From Tachypleus tridentatus (Eukaryota; Arthropoda; Merostomata; Xiphosura; Limulidae), in NCBI RefSeq assembly GCF_004210375.1, contig NC_134830.1, positions 2,232,001-2,296,000 on the forward strand: 64,000 nucleotides of DNA, given 5' to 3'. This document shows, one piece after another, positions 40,691 through 51,542 of the stretch (its first letter is position 1; every line of letters begins with the position of its first letter). The notes below the pieces were generated by a model. It was given only the letters and a program-made list of their open reading frames with translations, made no database searches and was not told where the DNA came from. Both the position numbers and the translations under genes were made by a program.

Positions 40691-40756
40691 ACCGAAAAAA
40701 TTAACATAGCCTACTTATCTAATTAGCTTGGTTACATTCAAAGATGGCGACACCAT

Positions 40757-43700
40757 TCACTTAGTCGACAGCTACAAACATTCTAATGATCACTGTGATT
40801 AAACCATACCTTACATTCACTGAACCAACAGCTATAAACATTCTAATGATCACTGTGATTAAACCATAACTTACATTCACTGAACCAACAGCTATAAACA
40901 TTCTAATGATCTATGTGACTAAACCACAACTTACATTCACTGAACCAACAGCTATAAATATTCTAATGATCTATGTGACTAAACCACAACTTACATTCAC
41001 TGAACCAACAGCTATAAACATTCTAATGATCACTGTGATTAAACCATAACTTACATTCACTGAACCAACAGCTATAAACATTCTAATGATCTATGTGACT
41101 AAACCACAACTTACATTCACTGAACCAACAGCTATAAACATTCTAATGATCTATGTGACTAAACCACAACTTACATTCACTGAACCAACAGCTATAAACA
41201 TTCTAATGATCTATGTGACTAAACCACAACTTACATTCAGTAAACAACAGCTATAAACATTCTAATGATCTATGTGACTAAACCACAACTTACATTCACT
41301 GAACCAACAGCTATAAACATTCTAATGATCTATGTGACTAAACCACAACTTACATTCACTGAACCAACAGCTATAAACATTCTAATGATCTATGTGACTA
41401 AACCACAACTTACATTCACTGAACCAACAGCTATAAACATTCTAATGATCTATGTGACTAAACCACAACTTACATTCACTGAACCAACAGCTATAAACAT
41501 TCTAATGATCTATGTGACTAAACCACAACTTACATTCAATGAAACAACAGCTATAAACATTCTAATGATCTATGTGACTAAACCACAACTTACATTCACT
41601 GAACCAACAGCTATAAACATTCTAATGATCTATGTGACTAAACCACAACTTACATTCACTGAACCAACAGCTATAAACATTCTAATGATCTATGTGACTA
41701 AACCACAACTTACATTCAATGAAACAACTGCTATAAACATTCTAATGATCTATGTGACTAAATCACAAATTCCGTTCACTAAACCAACAGCTATAAACAT
41801 TCTAATGATCTATGTGACTAAACCACAACTTACATTCAATGAAACAACTGCTATAAACATTCTAATGATCTATGTCACTAAATCACAAATTCCGTTCACT
41901 AAACCAACAGCTTATAAACATTCTAATCATCTCTGTGACTAAACCACAATTTACTTTCATTGAGGCAACAGCTATAAACATTCTAATGATCTCTGTGACT
42001 AAACCACAACTTACTTTCATTGAGGCAACAGCTATAAACATTCTAATCATCTCTGTGACTAAACCACAACTTACATTCACTGAGGCCTGGCATGGCCAAG
42101 CGCGTAAGGCGTGCGACTCGTAATCCGAGGGTCGTGGGTTCGCGCCCGCGTCGCGCTAAACATGCTCGCCCTCCCAGCCGTGGGGGTGTATAATGTAACG
42201 GTCAATCCCACTATTCGTTGGTAAAAGAGTAGCCCAAGAGTTGGCGGTGGGTGGTGATGACTAGCTGCCTTCCCTCTAGTCTTACACTGCTAAATTAGGG
42301 ACGGCTAGCACAGATAGCCCTCGAGTAGCTTTGTGCGAAATTCCCAAACAAACAAAACAAAAAATACATTCACTGAACCAACAGTTATAGACATTCTAAT
42401 TATCTATGTGACTAAACCACAACTTACATTCACTGAACCAACAGCTATGAACACTCTAATCATTTCTGTAACTAAACCACAACTTAAATTCACTAAACCA
42501 ACAGCTATAAACATTATAATAATCTATATGACTAAACTACAACTTACATTCACTGAACCAACAGCTATAAACATTCTAAAGATCTATGTGACCAAACCAC
42601 AACTTATATTCAATGAAACAACTGCTATAAACATTCTGATGATCTATGTGACTAAACCACAACTTACATTCACTGAACCAACAGATATAAATATTCTAAT
42701 CATCTCTGTGACTAAACCACAATTTCCAGTCACTGAGCCAACAGCTCTAAACATTCTAATGATCTATGTGACTAAACCACAACTTACATTCAATGAAACA
42801 ACAGCTATAAACATTTTAATGATCTATGTGACTAAATCACAAATTCCGTTCACTAAACCAACAGCTATAAACATTCTCATGATCTCTGTGACAAAACCAC
42901 AACTTACTTTCATTGAGGCAACAGCTATAAACATTCTAATCATCTCTGTGACTAAACCACAACTTCCAGTAACTGAGCCAACAGCTATAAACATTCTAAT
43001 GATCTATGTGACTAAACCACAACTTACATTCACTGAACCAACAGATATAAATATTCTAATCATCTCTGTGACTAAACCACAACTTCCAGTCACTGAGCCA
43101 ACAGCTCTAAACATTCTAATGATCTATGTGACTAAACCACAACTTACATTCAATGAAACAACAGCTATAAACATTCTAATGATCTGTGTGACTAAATCAC
43201 AAATTCCGTTCACTAAACCAACAGCTATAAACATTCTCATGATCTCTGTGACTAAACCACAACTTACTTTCATTGAGGCAACAGCTATAAACATTCTAAT
43301 GATCTCTGTGACTAAACCACAACTTACATTCACTGAACCAACAGATATAAACATTCTAATCATCTCTGTGACTAAACCACAACTTCCAGTCACTGAGCCA
43401 ACAGCTATAAACATTCTAATGATCTATGTGACTAAACCAGAACTTACATTCACTGAACCAACAACTATAAACATTCTAATTATTTCTGTGACTAAACCAC
43501 AACTTACATTTACTGAACCAACAGCTATAAACATTCTAATCATCTCTGTGACTAAACCACAACTTCCATTCACTGAACCAACAGCTATAAACATTCTAAT
43601 TACCTCTGTGACTAAACCACAACTTCCAGTCACTGAACCAACAGCTATAAACATTCTAATAATTTCTGTGACTAAGCCACAACTTCCATTCACTGAACCA

Positions 43701-43860
43701 ACAATTATAAACATTATAATTATCTCTGTGACTAAACCACAACTTACATTTACTGAACCAACAGCTATAAACATTCTAATCATCTCTGTGACTAAACCAC
43801 AACTTCCATTCACTGAACCAACAACTATAAAGATTCTAATGATCTCTGTGGTTAAGCCAA
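40757..43860. repeat. 60-bp minisatellite, clean copy, open in both directions
   Basis: About 47 units of 60 bp, nearly all exactly in register, interrupted by a SINE at 42084-42364. Plus-strand frames of 225 and 516 codons (41265-41942 and 42333-43883) read a 20-residue repeat with a TKPQL core. The minus strand is also open over long stretches (SCGLVTEIIRMFIAV core). Variation between units falls freely on amino-acid-changing positions (TFTEP, TFNET, PFTKP, TFIEA, PVTEP), and the frame has no convincing start context. I interpret the frames as a consequence of the divisible-by-three period rather than a gene. A 360-bp higher-order unit is visible around 42661-43320. Confidence 0.93.
42084..42364 (+). 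mobile_element. SINE-1 inserted in the 60-bp array (block B copy)
   Basis: A 281-bp element with a tRNA-like head (GGCCTGGCATGGCCAAGCGC, GTGCGACTCGTAATCCGAGG, altered box B GGGTTCGCGCCC), full body, TTTGTGCGAAATTCCC and a CAAACAAAACAAAAAA tail. It is flanked by TACATTCACTGA at 42072-42083 and 42365-42376. This is the same site as in block A and a better preserved copy. Confidence 0.95.
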
Positions 43861-45017
43861 CCAAGAGTGGTCAACCACGGTAGTTTTCATAGATTGTTAT
43901 TGATGTTAGATATTTTACAGGTGCAGCCAGTATCCTAGTTAGTGTGTTTCAGTTTGTAGTACAGTGAAATAAGTTACGCGAAACATCATAATACACATTA
44001 TTTATTACGAATAAAAATTATATTTTCTACCAATAAAGTAATTAGAAAACCAAGAACAATATTTACTGTCATCCATGCTACCAAGATGAACAACTGAAGT
44101 GATTATCCCAATGACGTTAAGACAGTTTGATACGGACACTTGCCAAGAACCAAGTATTAACCTACAAAAAGTAGCAGTAGGCCTAGTGATGTACCAGAGT
44201 CAGAGAGTGTTCGTGAAAATAGATATGATTATGTTTTGTGCTTCTGATAAAGTATTGTTTGGATATATTAATTTGTCAATACTACCTCACCTGCAACTAA
44301 CAACCATGCTTTGTCTAATAATTCCAACATAGGAAAGTGAGTTAACTTTATGAATCTAGCTTTGTAACTACTAGCAAAGGCAGTATATGTTGTTTATACA
44401 CCAATTAATGTAATCTAATATTCCATGCTAGTTCCTTCTCTAATACTGCCAAAAGCAAATGGTCCTTTTTGTATTCCATCAGCTGCCAGTCTGTCTGAGA
44501 AAGACTCGATTTGAAAATATTTATTATAATATAAAGTTAAGCATACACACAAGGTTTTAGTGTTAGGGTTAACATTAAAAATATAACCATTACCAGTTGA
44601 CTACCAGACAGTCAGCGTAACCACAGACAAACGTACAAAGATATAGGAAATCATAAAAGGAGATTGGATTGTAATGTTTCTTACTATTGTATATCATCTT
44701 ATGGCTGTAACTTGTACTTTTAATCTTATAGCAACTTCAGGAAGTTGAAGACACGCTTGAACAATAGACATGAATATCCTACAAGCATATTCAACATTCT
44801 GTTCGCTGACATCCAGAGGATGAATAAAATATTAAATGTCCTTGAAAACCAGTTTGTAGTTCGATTTACCTGGTTCAAACAAACTCGCTATCTAGGCTCT
44901 AGTGATGTCTGAGAAGTCATATCTAATTGGAAAAAAAATTGATCAGGGCCTAAATCGCAGTGTTCTAGACAAAGTGAGAGCTAAGAAAATGGCCAAAGTA
45001 TTGTTTATATCTCACTA
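43861..45017. other. Noncoding spacer (block B copy)
   Basis: Counterpart of 6691-7921 with many small differences. It contains a 77-codon frame at 44099-44332 that is broken in block A. No gene is recognised. Confidence 0.6.
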
Positions 45018-45133
45018 ACCATTCTTGAACCAGATATTAGAAAAGCATTCTTGAGTCAGATATCAGATAACCATTCTTGAGTCAAATATTAAATAACCAT
45101 TCTTGAATCAGATATTAGAGAAGCATTCTTGAC
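45018..45133. repeat. ~27-bp short tandem repeat (block B copy)
   Basis: Counterpart of 7922-8040, with CATTCTTGAGTCAGATAT units. Confidence 0.8.
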
Positions 45134-45158
45134 GTAGTATCATTCTTGTAGAGTATCA
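45131..45158. repeat. Stray unit of the 33-bp array (block B copy)
   Basis: Counterpart of 8034-8061. It matches the GACGTAGTATCATTC variant found at the right end of the array at 35463-36745. Confidence 0.75.
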
Positions 45159-45159
45159 C

Positions 45160-45202
45160 GGATTACGAGTCGCACGCCTAACGCGCTCGGCCATGCCAGG
45201 CC
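45160..45202 (-). mobile_element. Truncated SINE-1 head (block B copy)
   Basis: Counterpart of 8063-8103. Here the head reads GGCCTGGCATGGCCGAGCGC, closer to intact SINE-1. Confidence 0.8.
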
Positions 45203-46407
45203 GATTTTTGAGACAACAGTCGCAAATTGTCTTGGAAATATAAAATAATATTTAATGTATATCTCTTTTGTGTGATATAGTTGGAAACTAATGCCCAAGT
45301 AACCTATGTAGCACGTGGGAGAAGACATGAAATCTAAACTAAGATAATTAATGCAATAAAGGTAAGTTTCTATAATTTATATATTACATTTTAAATTTAA
45401 TATACGTTACATTCTAAGAGCAATGCTATTATAATTTACAATGCATATTTTAGTTTGATTCTTTTGACATCGATAGGCAAAAAAATATGAATAATAACCC
45501 TAACAGTAACTAATCATGATAGAGTATATAGGCCTAATTTTATTAATCAGATATTACTATTACTAGATAAGAATAAATTAGGCTATTAAGTTCAAAAGTT
45601 GTATGTTCTTGTAATTTACAGTACTATGTGTTAATAATACATATATTTTTATGTATTTTATTATTTTTGATCGTAAGTATTAAGACAATAACCAGTTAAC
45701 TTTTGAACTTGTTTATATAACAGTCAAAATTTAACTGGTTATTATCATAATACTTACGATAAAAAATAATACCAATAATTATATTCCCATAGTGTATTTG
45801 CTCAAAAATATCTTGTACTAGTACAGTAACCACAAGTAATGGTAATTTGAAATTAAAAGTTAAAACTGTTCTAAGTGGAGCTGTTAATGTTATACTGTAA
45901 ATATTGTTAGTAATTTCTTAATATTTAAATATATATATATTTGTTGTAAGCTACACTTACCGTTACTAAGAAAAACAAAATCAGCATATGTCAAAATCTA
46001 ATATATATAAACATATCATTATACGTTAACAATCGAGTAACGAAAAAGGAAAAGAAATATTTACTAAATTAGTATGCCTTTTCAACAAATAAATGGTTAT
46101 CTGCCTAAATACATAATTCTCATTTTAGCCTAGCTCTGGTCTTAGTAACCAACGCAGGCCAAAAGTTGAAATCCAATGACATCATTTAATATTATAGCGT
46201 CCTCTAGACTAAAAGGGAACGGTTCACGATGTAAATTTGTGTTGATTGTTTGAAATGTGCAAACCCAAAAGAGGTTGAGATTTACATAGCGACTATTGTA
46301 TAGCCTAGTTTCAACCCATTTTATTAAGACCAATCATGTAATAACATAGGCAGTTCTTAACAATGAAACCATTACAAAATATACGTAAGAAAGTTATACA
46401 ATATCAA
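45203..46407. other. AT-rich noncoding spacer (block B copy)
   Basis: Counterpart of 8104-9309. Apart from the hairpin nothing is recognised. A 63-codon minus-strand frame (46142-46333) depends on homopolymer lengths that differ in block A. Confidence 0.55.
45660..45770. repeat. Inverted repeat, 47-bp arms (block B copy)
   Basis: Arms at 45660-45706 and 45724-45770, as at 8563-8673. The spacer differs slightly from block A (TATATAACAG instead of TATTTTACAG). Confidence 0.88.
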
Positions 46408-47790
46408 GAAAGTTGATTAAAGAGGAAATTAGGAAATCAGAAAGAATGTTTGAGAAAAGGTTGGCTGAAAATGTTAAGATTAACAGTGAGGATTTCGTTA
46501 AATACGTTAAGGGTAAACAAAATGTTAGAATGGGGCGGAAGGACCCTTAACACTCCTACGAAAAGTGGGGCCTAATAGGCCCCAGAGCAACTTGAAAGGC
46601 TATTAATATTAGGCTAATAATTTTGTATTTAAATGAAATTGCCATTTAAATCCATTAATGAATGGATTAACGAGATTCCCACTGTCCCTATCTACTATCT
46701 AGCGAGACCACAGCCAGGGGAACGGGCTTGGAGAAATCAGGACTAGAAACGTCTTTTCGTAGGAGTGTTAAAGGATGATAAAGAAAAGCTAGTATCTGAT
46801 GGTTTTGATATAGCTGAGTTATTAAATTGTGCTTTTTTCTCGTTTTTACTAACAAAGATGTAAGCACTATTCCACATCGTCAACAGTTGATAAATGAAAA
46901 TGAGATCAAATAAGATGACTGTACTAATTCTGAGCTGGTTAAAAAAAAATTGGAAAATTTGAAAAACGATAAGTCTCCTTGGTTAGATAATATTTTCCTT
47001 GCGGTTTTGAAGGAGATTAAAGATTGGATACTTAAGTTACTTACGACTATTTCTTGTTAGTCTTTGAATAATGGGCAGGTACCAGAGGATCGGAAGTTAG
47101 CTATTGTAACTCCTATTTTCAACAGAAATGATAAAAATTGTCCCAATAATTAAAAACACAGTAGTCTCACATCAATTGTGGGAAAAGTTTTGGAAAGTCT
47201 GTTAAAGGATGTTATTCAAAGTAATTTAACAAAGTTTAGAATCTTATTGAATAGTCAACACGGTTTCACTAAGGGAAAATCTTGCTTTACAAATATTTTG
47301 GCATTCTTTGAAAAGGCTACTGCTCATGTAGATGAATGTAAGGGTATAGATTTGATATATTCAGAAATTGAGAAAGCATTTGACAAGATTCTATATTAAA
47401 AGCTTGTAAAAATTGTCTCTAGTTGGGAGGAATAAGTTAGCGAATTGGATAGAAGAGTGGTTGGATGGAAGAAAACAGTTCACTCAAAAAGGATTAATGT
47501 TACAACTGAGGTACCTTAGGGCTCAGTCTTAGGATATTTACATCAATGACATAGGTGAAGGAAATGTCAATAAATTACTTCAATTTATTGATAATATTAA
47601 GGTCTTAAGTGCTGCGGACTGTGAAAAGGAGTTGGTGTTTTTGATCATTTATTCTGTGGGGCAAGTAAATGACAGGTAAGTTTTAATAATGATAAATAGA
47701 AGATTAACTGTATCACATTAATCTATCAGTGTGGAACAGACAAGATGTACCAGTAGATTCCATGTCTCAAAACGTTATGTTAAAAGGGTG
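46408..47790 (+). pseudogene. Decayed CR1/Jockey-superfamily LINE
   Basis: Conceptual pieces in several frames follow the order of a CR1/Jockey-type reverse transcriptase: a pre-RT linker (LKDDKEKLVSDGFDIAELLN), NDKSPWLDNIF, VPEDRKLAIVTPIF, LTSIVGKVLE, LLNSQHGFTKGKSCFTNIL, a motif A region ending EKAFDK, a degraded VPQGSVLG box and INDIGEG. The catalytic FADD-type box reads FIDN, so activity is lost, and several stops and shifts are present. The longest intact piece is 47178-47399 (73 codons, GKVLESLL to AFDKILY). The element is 5'-truncated, and a MITE splits it at 46551-46767. Such LINEs copy themselves by target-primed reverse transcription; this one is a fossil. Confidence 0.85.
46551..46767. 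mobile_element. 217-bp MITE with TTAA flanks
   Basis: Perfect 15-bp terminal inverted repeats (CACTCCTACGAAAAG at 46551-46565, its reverse complement at 46753-46767) lie between TTAA at 46547-46550 and 46768-46771. A TTAA target duplication is the hallmark of the piggyBac superfamily, so this is probably a non-autonomous derivative, although the terminal bases alone do not prove it. It contains an internal palindrome GGGGCCTAATAGGCCCC at 46567-46583 and no coding sequence. It sits inside the LINE, whose sequence continues on both sides. Block A holds only its first 139 bp. Confidence 0.88.
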
Positions 47791-47979
47791 AATATACTTG
47801 AGGACGAGATTAGAAACTCCAAACCTCAAACTCTGAGTTGATACCCTAAACACCAGGTGATCGTAACGCTCTCTTTTACCTTGTCTTATCTGATACTGTG
47901 ATTTAAAGACAATTTGTATCTTGTACTCACCTAACAATTTATTGGGTAATAAACACGAAATCACCATAAATTCCTTCAA

Positions 47980-48214
47980 CCTGACCAAGCGTGGCCAAAC
48001 GGTTAGAGTTAGTGGACTGTGTATCTGTGGAAAAACATTCTCGCCCCATGACCATGATTTTTGTTGTTTGGGGGGCCATTACCATGAAAAATGAAATTGT
48101 AAGACACACGCACGGCCTCAATGTGCAAAGTTGATGGTCAAATCCAGACAGCAGTTAGTGGTGGGTGCTGTTTACTAGCTCAGGTAGCTCAGCACGGAAA
48201 TCCGAAAATAAATA
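47980..48214 (+). mobile_element. Degenerate SINE remnant
   Basis: A head-like ACCAAGCGTGGCCAAACGG and a late body match (CAGTTAGTGGTGGGTGCTG, TAGCTCAGCACGGAAATCCG, AAATAAATAA tail) are in SINE-1 order. The middle, including CTCGCCCCATGACCATG, is highly altered. Confidence 0.5.
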
Positions 48215-48620
48215 ACAAGCCTTGAGCTTAAAACGTTTGAAAGTTCTGGTAAATTGTGAGATTATCTTAAAATAATGTTGGTTTTCGGTTTACATATCAC
48301 ATAATTTTTTTGAAGAAATACTTATAGCAGTTAAGTAATTAGAGTTCAATAAGGAAGTAGTTTGTGGACGTCATGAAGACCAGATATGAAGATCACAAAT
48401 AGTTAGAGGGACGACGACTCTGAAAATGTGACACATATTAGGATGCGTTGCCAGTGATCTGGGAAGAGTATAAGGTCCAAAGGTAGTTAGTATAAAGCTA
48501 GACACCCAAAAGTAAAATGTCAGAACAAATAAGATTCAAAGAACTTTGATAGAGGACAAGGTGTAATGTTGTAGAAAGGTGGGTCATAGATATCATGGAG
48601 TAGTTGTATCTAACTACAAT
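48215..48620. other. Noncoding, unrecognised
   Basis: No open frame of note and no recognised repeat. Confidence 0.5.
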
Positions 48621-48748
48621 GACTGTTTGAGGAATACACAAGACAGGCAGATGATTGTATGAGGAAGCCACAGGAGAGACATATGACTGTGTGAGGAAGT
48701 CACTCGACAGACAGATGACTGTGTGAGGAAGTCACAGGACAGACAGGA
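48621..48748. repeat. 32-bp tandem repeat, four units
   Basis: Units with a GACTGTGTGAGGAAGTCAC core start at 48621, 48653, 48685 and 48717, exactly 32 bp apart, and diverge by a few substitutions. Confidence 0.88.
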
Positions 48749-49135
48749 AATGGCAAGCGTGGACAACTTATCTCCTAAGTGAAGCAGCTACAAGAAGGCA
48801 ATGATCAAATTAAATAGAACGCGTAGTTTTTGTTTCTAAAATATAAAACGCGACTTATTACATTAATATGAAATGTAAATTAAATACAGATATGATCGTG
48901 CAAAAACGGAAATATGCAAACCAAGCACGACCACACGAAAAATATATTTAAGCAAACGTTGTCATTATTTATGTTTTTAAAGCACAATATGGCACAAAAA
49001 CTTTTACATAAGTAGTTTGTTGTAGAAGTAGAAGATACAGTTAATCTGTAAGCTACTTTATATATATGTTTCATATTTCATCAGTCCGTCAAGCAACACG
49101 ACCAAGCAGTTGTATATGCATCTTTCTGGATCGTG
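48749..49135. other. Noncoding, unrecognised
   Basis: AT-rich, with no supported gene. A 64-codon minus-strand frame at 48880-49074 has no recognisable domain. Confidence 0.5.
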
Positions 49136-49392
49136 TTGTTCTTCAAGACCTGGAAAGGTTAGGTGTTATCTAGACCACTTCCTCTATTGTTCTTCACGAC
49201 CTGGGAAGATCAGGTGTTATCTAGACCTCTTCCTCCATTGTTCTTCACGACCTGGGAAGGTCAGATGTTATCTAGACCTCTTCCTCCATTGTTCTTCACG
49301 ACCTGGGAAGGTTAGGTGTTATCTAGATCTCTTCCTCCATTGTTCTTCACGACCTGGGAAGGTTAGGTGTTATTTAGATCTCTTTCTCCATT
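49136..49392. repeat. 51-bp minisatellite, left part
   Basis: Five units spaced 51 bp apart, with a TTGTTCTTCACGACCTGGGA core and TTATCTAGACCTCTTCCTCC. The period is divisible by three, so a plus-strand frame (49110-49472) reads a CSSRPGKVRCYLDLFLH repeat, which I attribute to the period. A Penelope-like element interrupts the array, and one more unit follows at 51543-51604. Confidence 0.92.
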
Positions 49393-49426
49393 CAGTGATG
49401 TCGAGAAACCCACTTGTTGAGAAATA

Positions 49427-49561
49427 TATATGCAAAAACGGCTCGTTTGGGTTGAGAAAATATTTTACATAGAAGAGCGAACAACGTTTCGACCTTCTTC
49501 GGTCATCGTCAGGTTCACAAAGAAAGAGGTAACTGACCGGAAGCTGACCACATGTTTGAAA
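49427..49561 (+). repeat. PLE left terminal inverted repeat
   Basis: 135 bp running from TATATGCAAAAACGGCTCG to CACATGTTTGAAA. It is the reverse complement of 51404-51538 except for one base (AGAAGAGCG against AGAAAAGCG). Confidence 0.95.
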
Positions 49562-49599
49562 CCATTATAATTTCACAAACTTCATAAACCAACATAATT

Positions 49600-50900
49600 C
49601 ACAAACCAACATAATTTCACAAAACAGAAAACTAAAAAACAACCTTACAAAAAGAGACATTAATTCCATTAAAAACCTAAAACAAGACAAAAACATAAAA
49701 ATTCTAAAAGCAGATAAAGGTAACGCTATAGTCATAATGAACACAAATGAATACATCCAAAAAATGAGGAACATCCTATCAGACACGAACAAATTTAAAC
49801 CAATACACACAAATCCAACAAAGACACACGAGACCCAACTGAACAAATTGCTACTACAAATGAAAAAAGCCAACACAATTTCACAAACACTTTATTCCTA
49901 CCTACGTAAAACCGACTCACGCACACCACAAATATACGGCATCCCCAAACCTCATAAACCAGATTGTCCATTACGACCAATAATGTCCACATATGAATCG
50001 TTTAATTACAATCTTGGTAAATACATAGCATGGGCATTCTCCAAATATGTAACATCAGCCAGCTCATTCATCAAAGACTCTTTTAATTTCAAGTCTAATC
50101 TAAATCAACTTAATCATAAAGCCTTAATGGCCAGTTTCGATGTTATATCCCTCTTTACAGAAGTTCCAACCACTGAAGCCTGCAAGATAGCCTTAGAACT
50201 CTATATCCGAGACCCTAACCCAACTATAGGAATTCCCAGTAACCAGTTAGCAACCCTCATAGAATTCACCACGATAAAGACAAACTTCATGTTCAACAAC
50301 CAAAACTATATACAAACAAATGGCCTAAGCATGGGCAACCCAGTATCACCAGTTCTAGCCAATATTTTTATGACACAAGTTGAAACACAAGCAATTAACA
50401 CAGCATTACATCCACCACTATACTGGTACAGATATGTAGATGACACGGTTGCGGGATTCAAATCTACAGAACACATACTTAATTTTTCAATCACATTAAC
50501 TCTATACATCCCAACATTAACTTCACATGTGAACAGGAAGAAAGCAATCAAATATCATTTCTTAATCTCAAAATTACAAGAACTGACACACAATTCAAAA
50601 CAGAAATCCACCGAAAAATCACCCATACTGGACTATACATCCCTTGGGACTCAGCACATGAAACAAAACAAAAACTCAACATACTAAGAAACCAAATAAA
50701 CACAGCCATAAAACTATGCTCACCAGATAAAATTAACGATGAATTAGACAAAATAAAACAATACTTCATCAACATCAATAAGTTTCCTCCACAAACCGTA
50801 GAAAACATTATACGCACACACCTAGACAGAAAGCAAAATCAACCAACTAAAGTAAATACAGCTCACGAATCAAAACCACGAAACCATATACTGCTGTATA
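49600..50900 (+). pseudogene. PLE reverse transcriptase, frame-broken
   Basis: The main frame includes 49737-50687, but homology starts upstream with LKADKGNAIVIM, so the ATG at 49737 is internal and the true start is unclear. Counting from that Met, IYGIPKPHK lies at 66-74, RPIMST at 80-85, motif A ASFDVISLF at 132-140 with Asp135, GLSMGNPVSPVLAN at 196-209, and YVDD at 233-236. The catalytic aspartates are therefore present, and the motif set is that of Penelope-type reverse transcriptases. At about residue 250 (near 50483, in a run of five T) the homologous reading moves to another frame. There it continues through CEQEESNQISFLNLKI and GLYIPWDSAHETKQ to a stop near 50910. The last ~65 residues of the long frame are therefore not real protein. 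Confidence 0.88.
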
Positions 50901-50902
50901 CC

Positions 50903-51326
50903 ATATATTCCTGACATCAGCAGAAAAATAACCAACATTTGGCAAAAACTAATAACAAAATATGACATTCCAGTTAATACCAAATTTATTCAAAAACCCG
51001 GCACAAAACTGAGGTCTATACTATGTAAAAACTACACTGACAAACACCACACCAACATTATTTATAAAATACAATGTGATAACTGCCACGACTTCTATAT
51101 TGAGAAACAAGTAGAAAATGGAAACCAGATTCAAAGAACATAAAAGTCACCTTCACACGTTTTCGAACACTGCAAGTCAAATAAACACAACATAACCATA
51201 GAAAACACTCAAATACTAAATAAAGAAACAAACATAAACAAACGCAAAATCAAAGAAGCCTTACTTATACAACAACATAAACCCAAAATAAACCAATATA
51301 AAGGAACGCCTTTATACCTATATTAA
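50903..51326 (+). pseudogene. PLE GIY-YIG endonuclease region, frame-broken
   Basis: After the RT, LPYIPDIS-like linker sequence leads to NIIYKIQCDNCHDFYI, the GIY-YIG core with the C-x2-C found in PLE endonucleases. A second frame supplies ETRFKEHKSH, containing the catalytic-site Arg and the EHK region. A third supplies VFEHCKSNKHN and KRKIKEALLIQQHKPKINQ, ending with TAA at 51324-51326. The nuclease nicks target DNA to prime reverse transcription. At least two one-base losses are needed to explain the frame changes, one of them within the YIG glycine codon. Confidence 0.82.
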
Positions 51327-51403
51327 TATAATAAATAAATAAAATTATATATTCAAACATCTAATACCGCCCTCTACATTTCGACACACAGTTACACAAC
51401 CCC

Positions 51404-51538
51404 TTTCAAACATGTGGTCAGCTTCCGGTCAGTTACCTCTTTCTTTGTGAACCTGACGATGACCGAAGAAGGTCGAAACGTTGTTCGCTTTTCTATGTAA
51501 AATATTTTCTCAACCCAAACGAGCCGTTTTTGCATATA
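51404..51538 (-). repeat. PLE right terminal inverted repeat
   Basis: Reverse-complement partner of 49427-49561, 134 of 135 positions identical. Confidence 0.95.
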
Positions 51539-51542
51539 AAAA

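Larger units (their letters stand above)
37238..46696. repeat. Block B: second copy of the ~9.5 kb segment
   Basis: Same order and orientation as 1-9582. Differences are mostly one-base homopolymer changes (for example TTTTTTT to TTTTTT near the start, a CT insertion in the CTCTTTCTTAAA run), with a few substitutions such as GTCCACAGG to GTCAACAGG. Unlike block A it continues without a gap through the MITE into the LINE. In the 60-bp array block B is cleaner, while in the exon block A is cleaner. Confidence 0.93.
49393..51542 (+). mobile_element. Penelope-like element (EN+ PLE), near full-length
   Basis: The ~2.15-kb element has 135-bp inverted terminal repeats (49427-49561 and 51404-51538) that differ at one base. 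It has a 34-bp extension outside the left repeat (49393-49426, beginning CAGTGATGTCGAG) and a reverse transcriptase followed by a GIY-YIG endonuclease. PLEs typically show complex terminal repeats with a short extension at one end. The flanks TCTTTCTCCATT (49381-49392) and TCTTCCTCCATT (51543-51554) form a 12-bp target duplication with one mismatch. Both belong to the 51-bp minisatellite, so the element inserted into the array. The close match of its ends suggests a recent insertion. The coding part has several one-base frame breaks. Confidence 0.92.

Noticed and set aside
44099-44332. 77-codon ORF in the block B spacer
   Set aside because: The homologous sequence in block A is not open, and no domain is recognisable.
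46142-46333. 63-codon minus-strand ORF in block B
   Set aside because: It depends on homopolymer lengths that differ in block A, and it has no recognisable domain.
49110-49472. 120-codon ORF with a CSSRPGKVRCYLDLFLH repeat as a repeat protein
   Set aside because: It is the 51-bp minisatellite read in a frame kept open by a period divisible by three, running on into the PLE end.
51080-51110. Glycine-to-glutamate change in the YIG motif of the PLE endonuclease
   Set aside because: The neighbouring frame shows the expected residues after a one-base loss at the glycine codon, so it is a frameshift and not a substitution.
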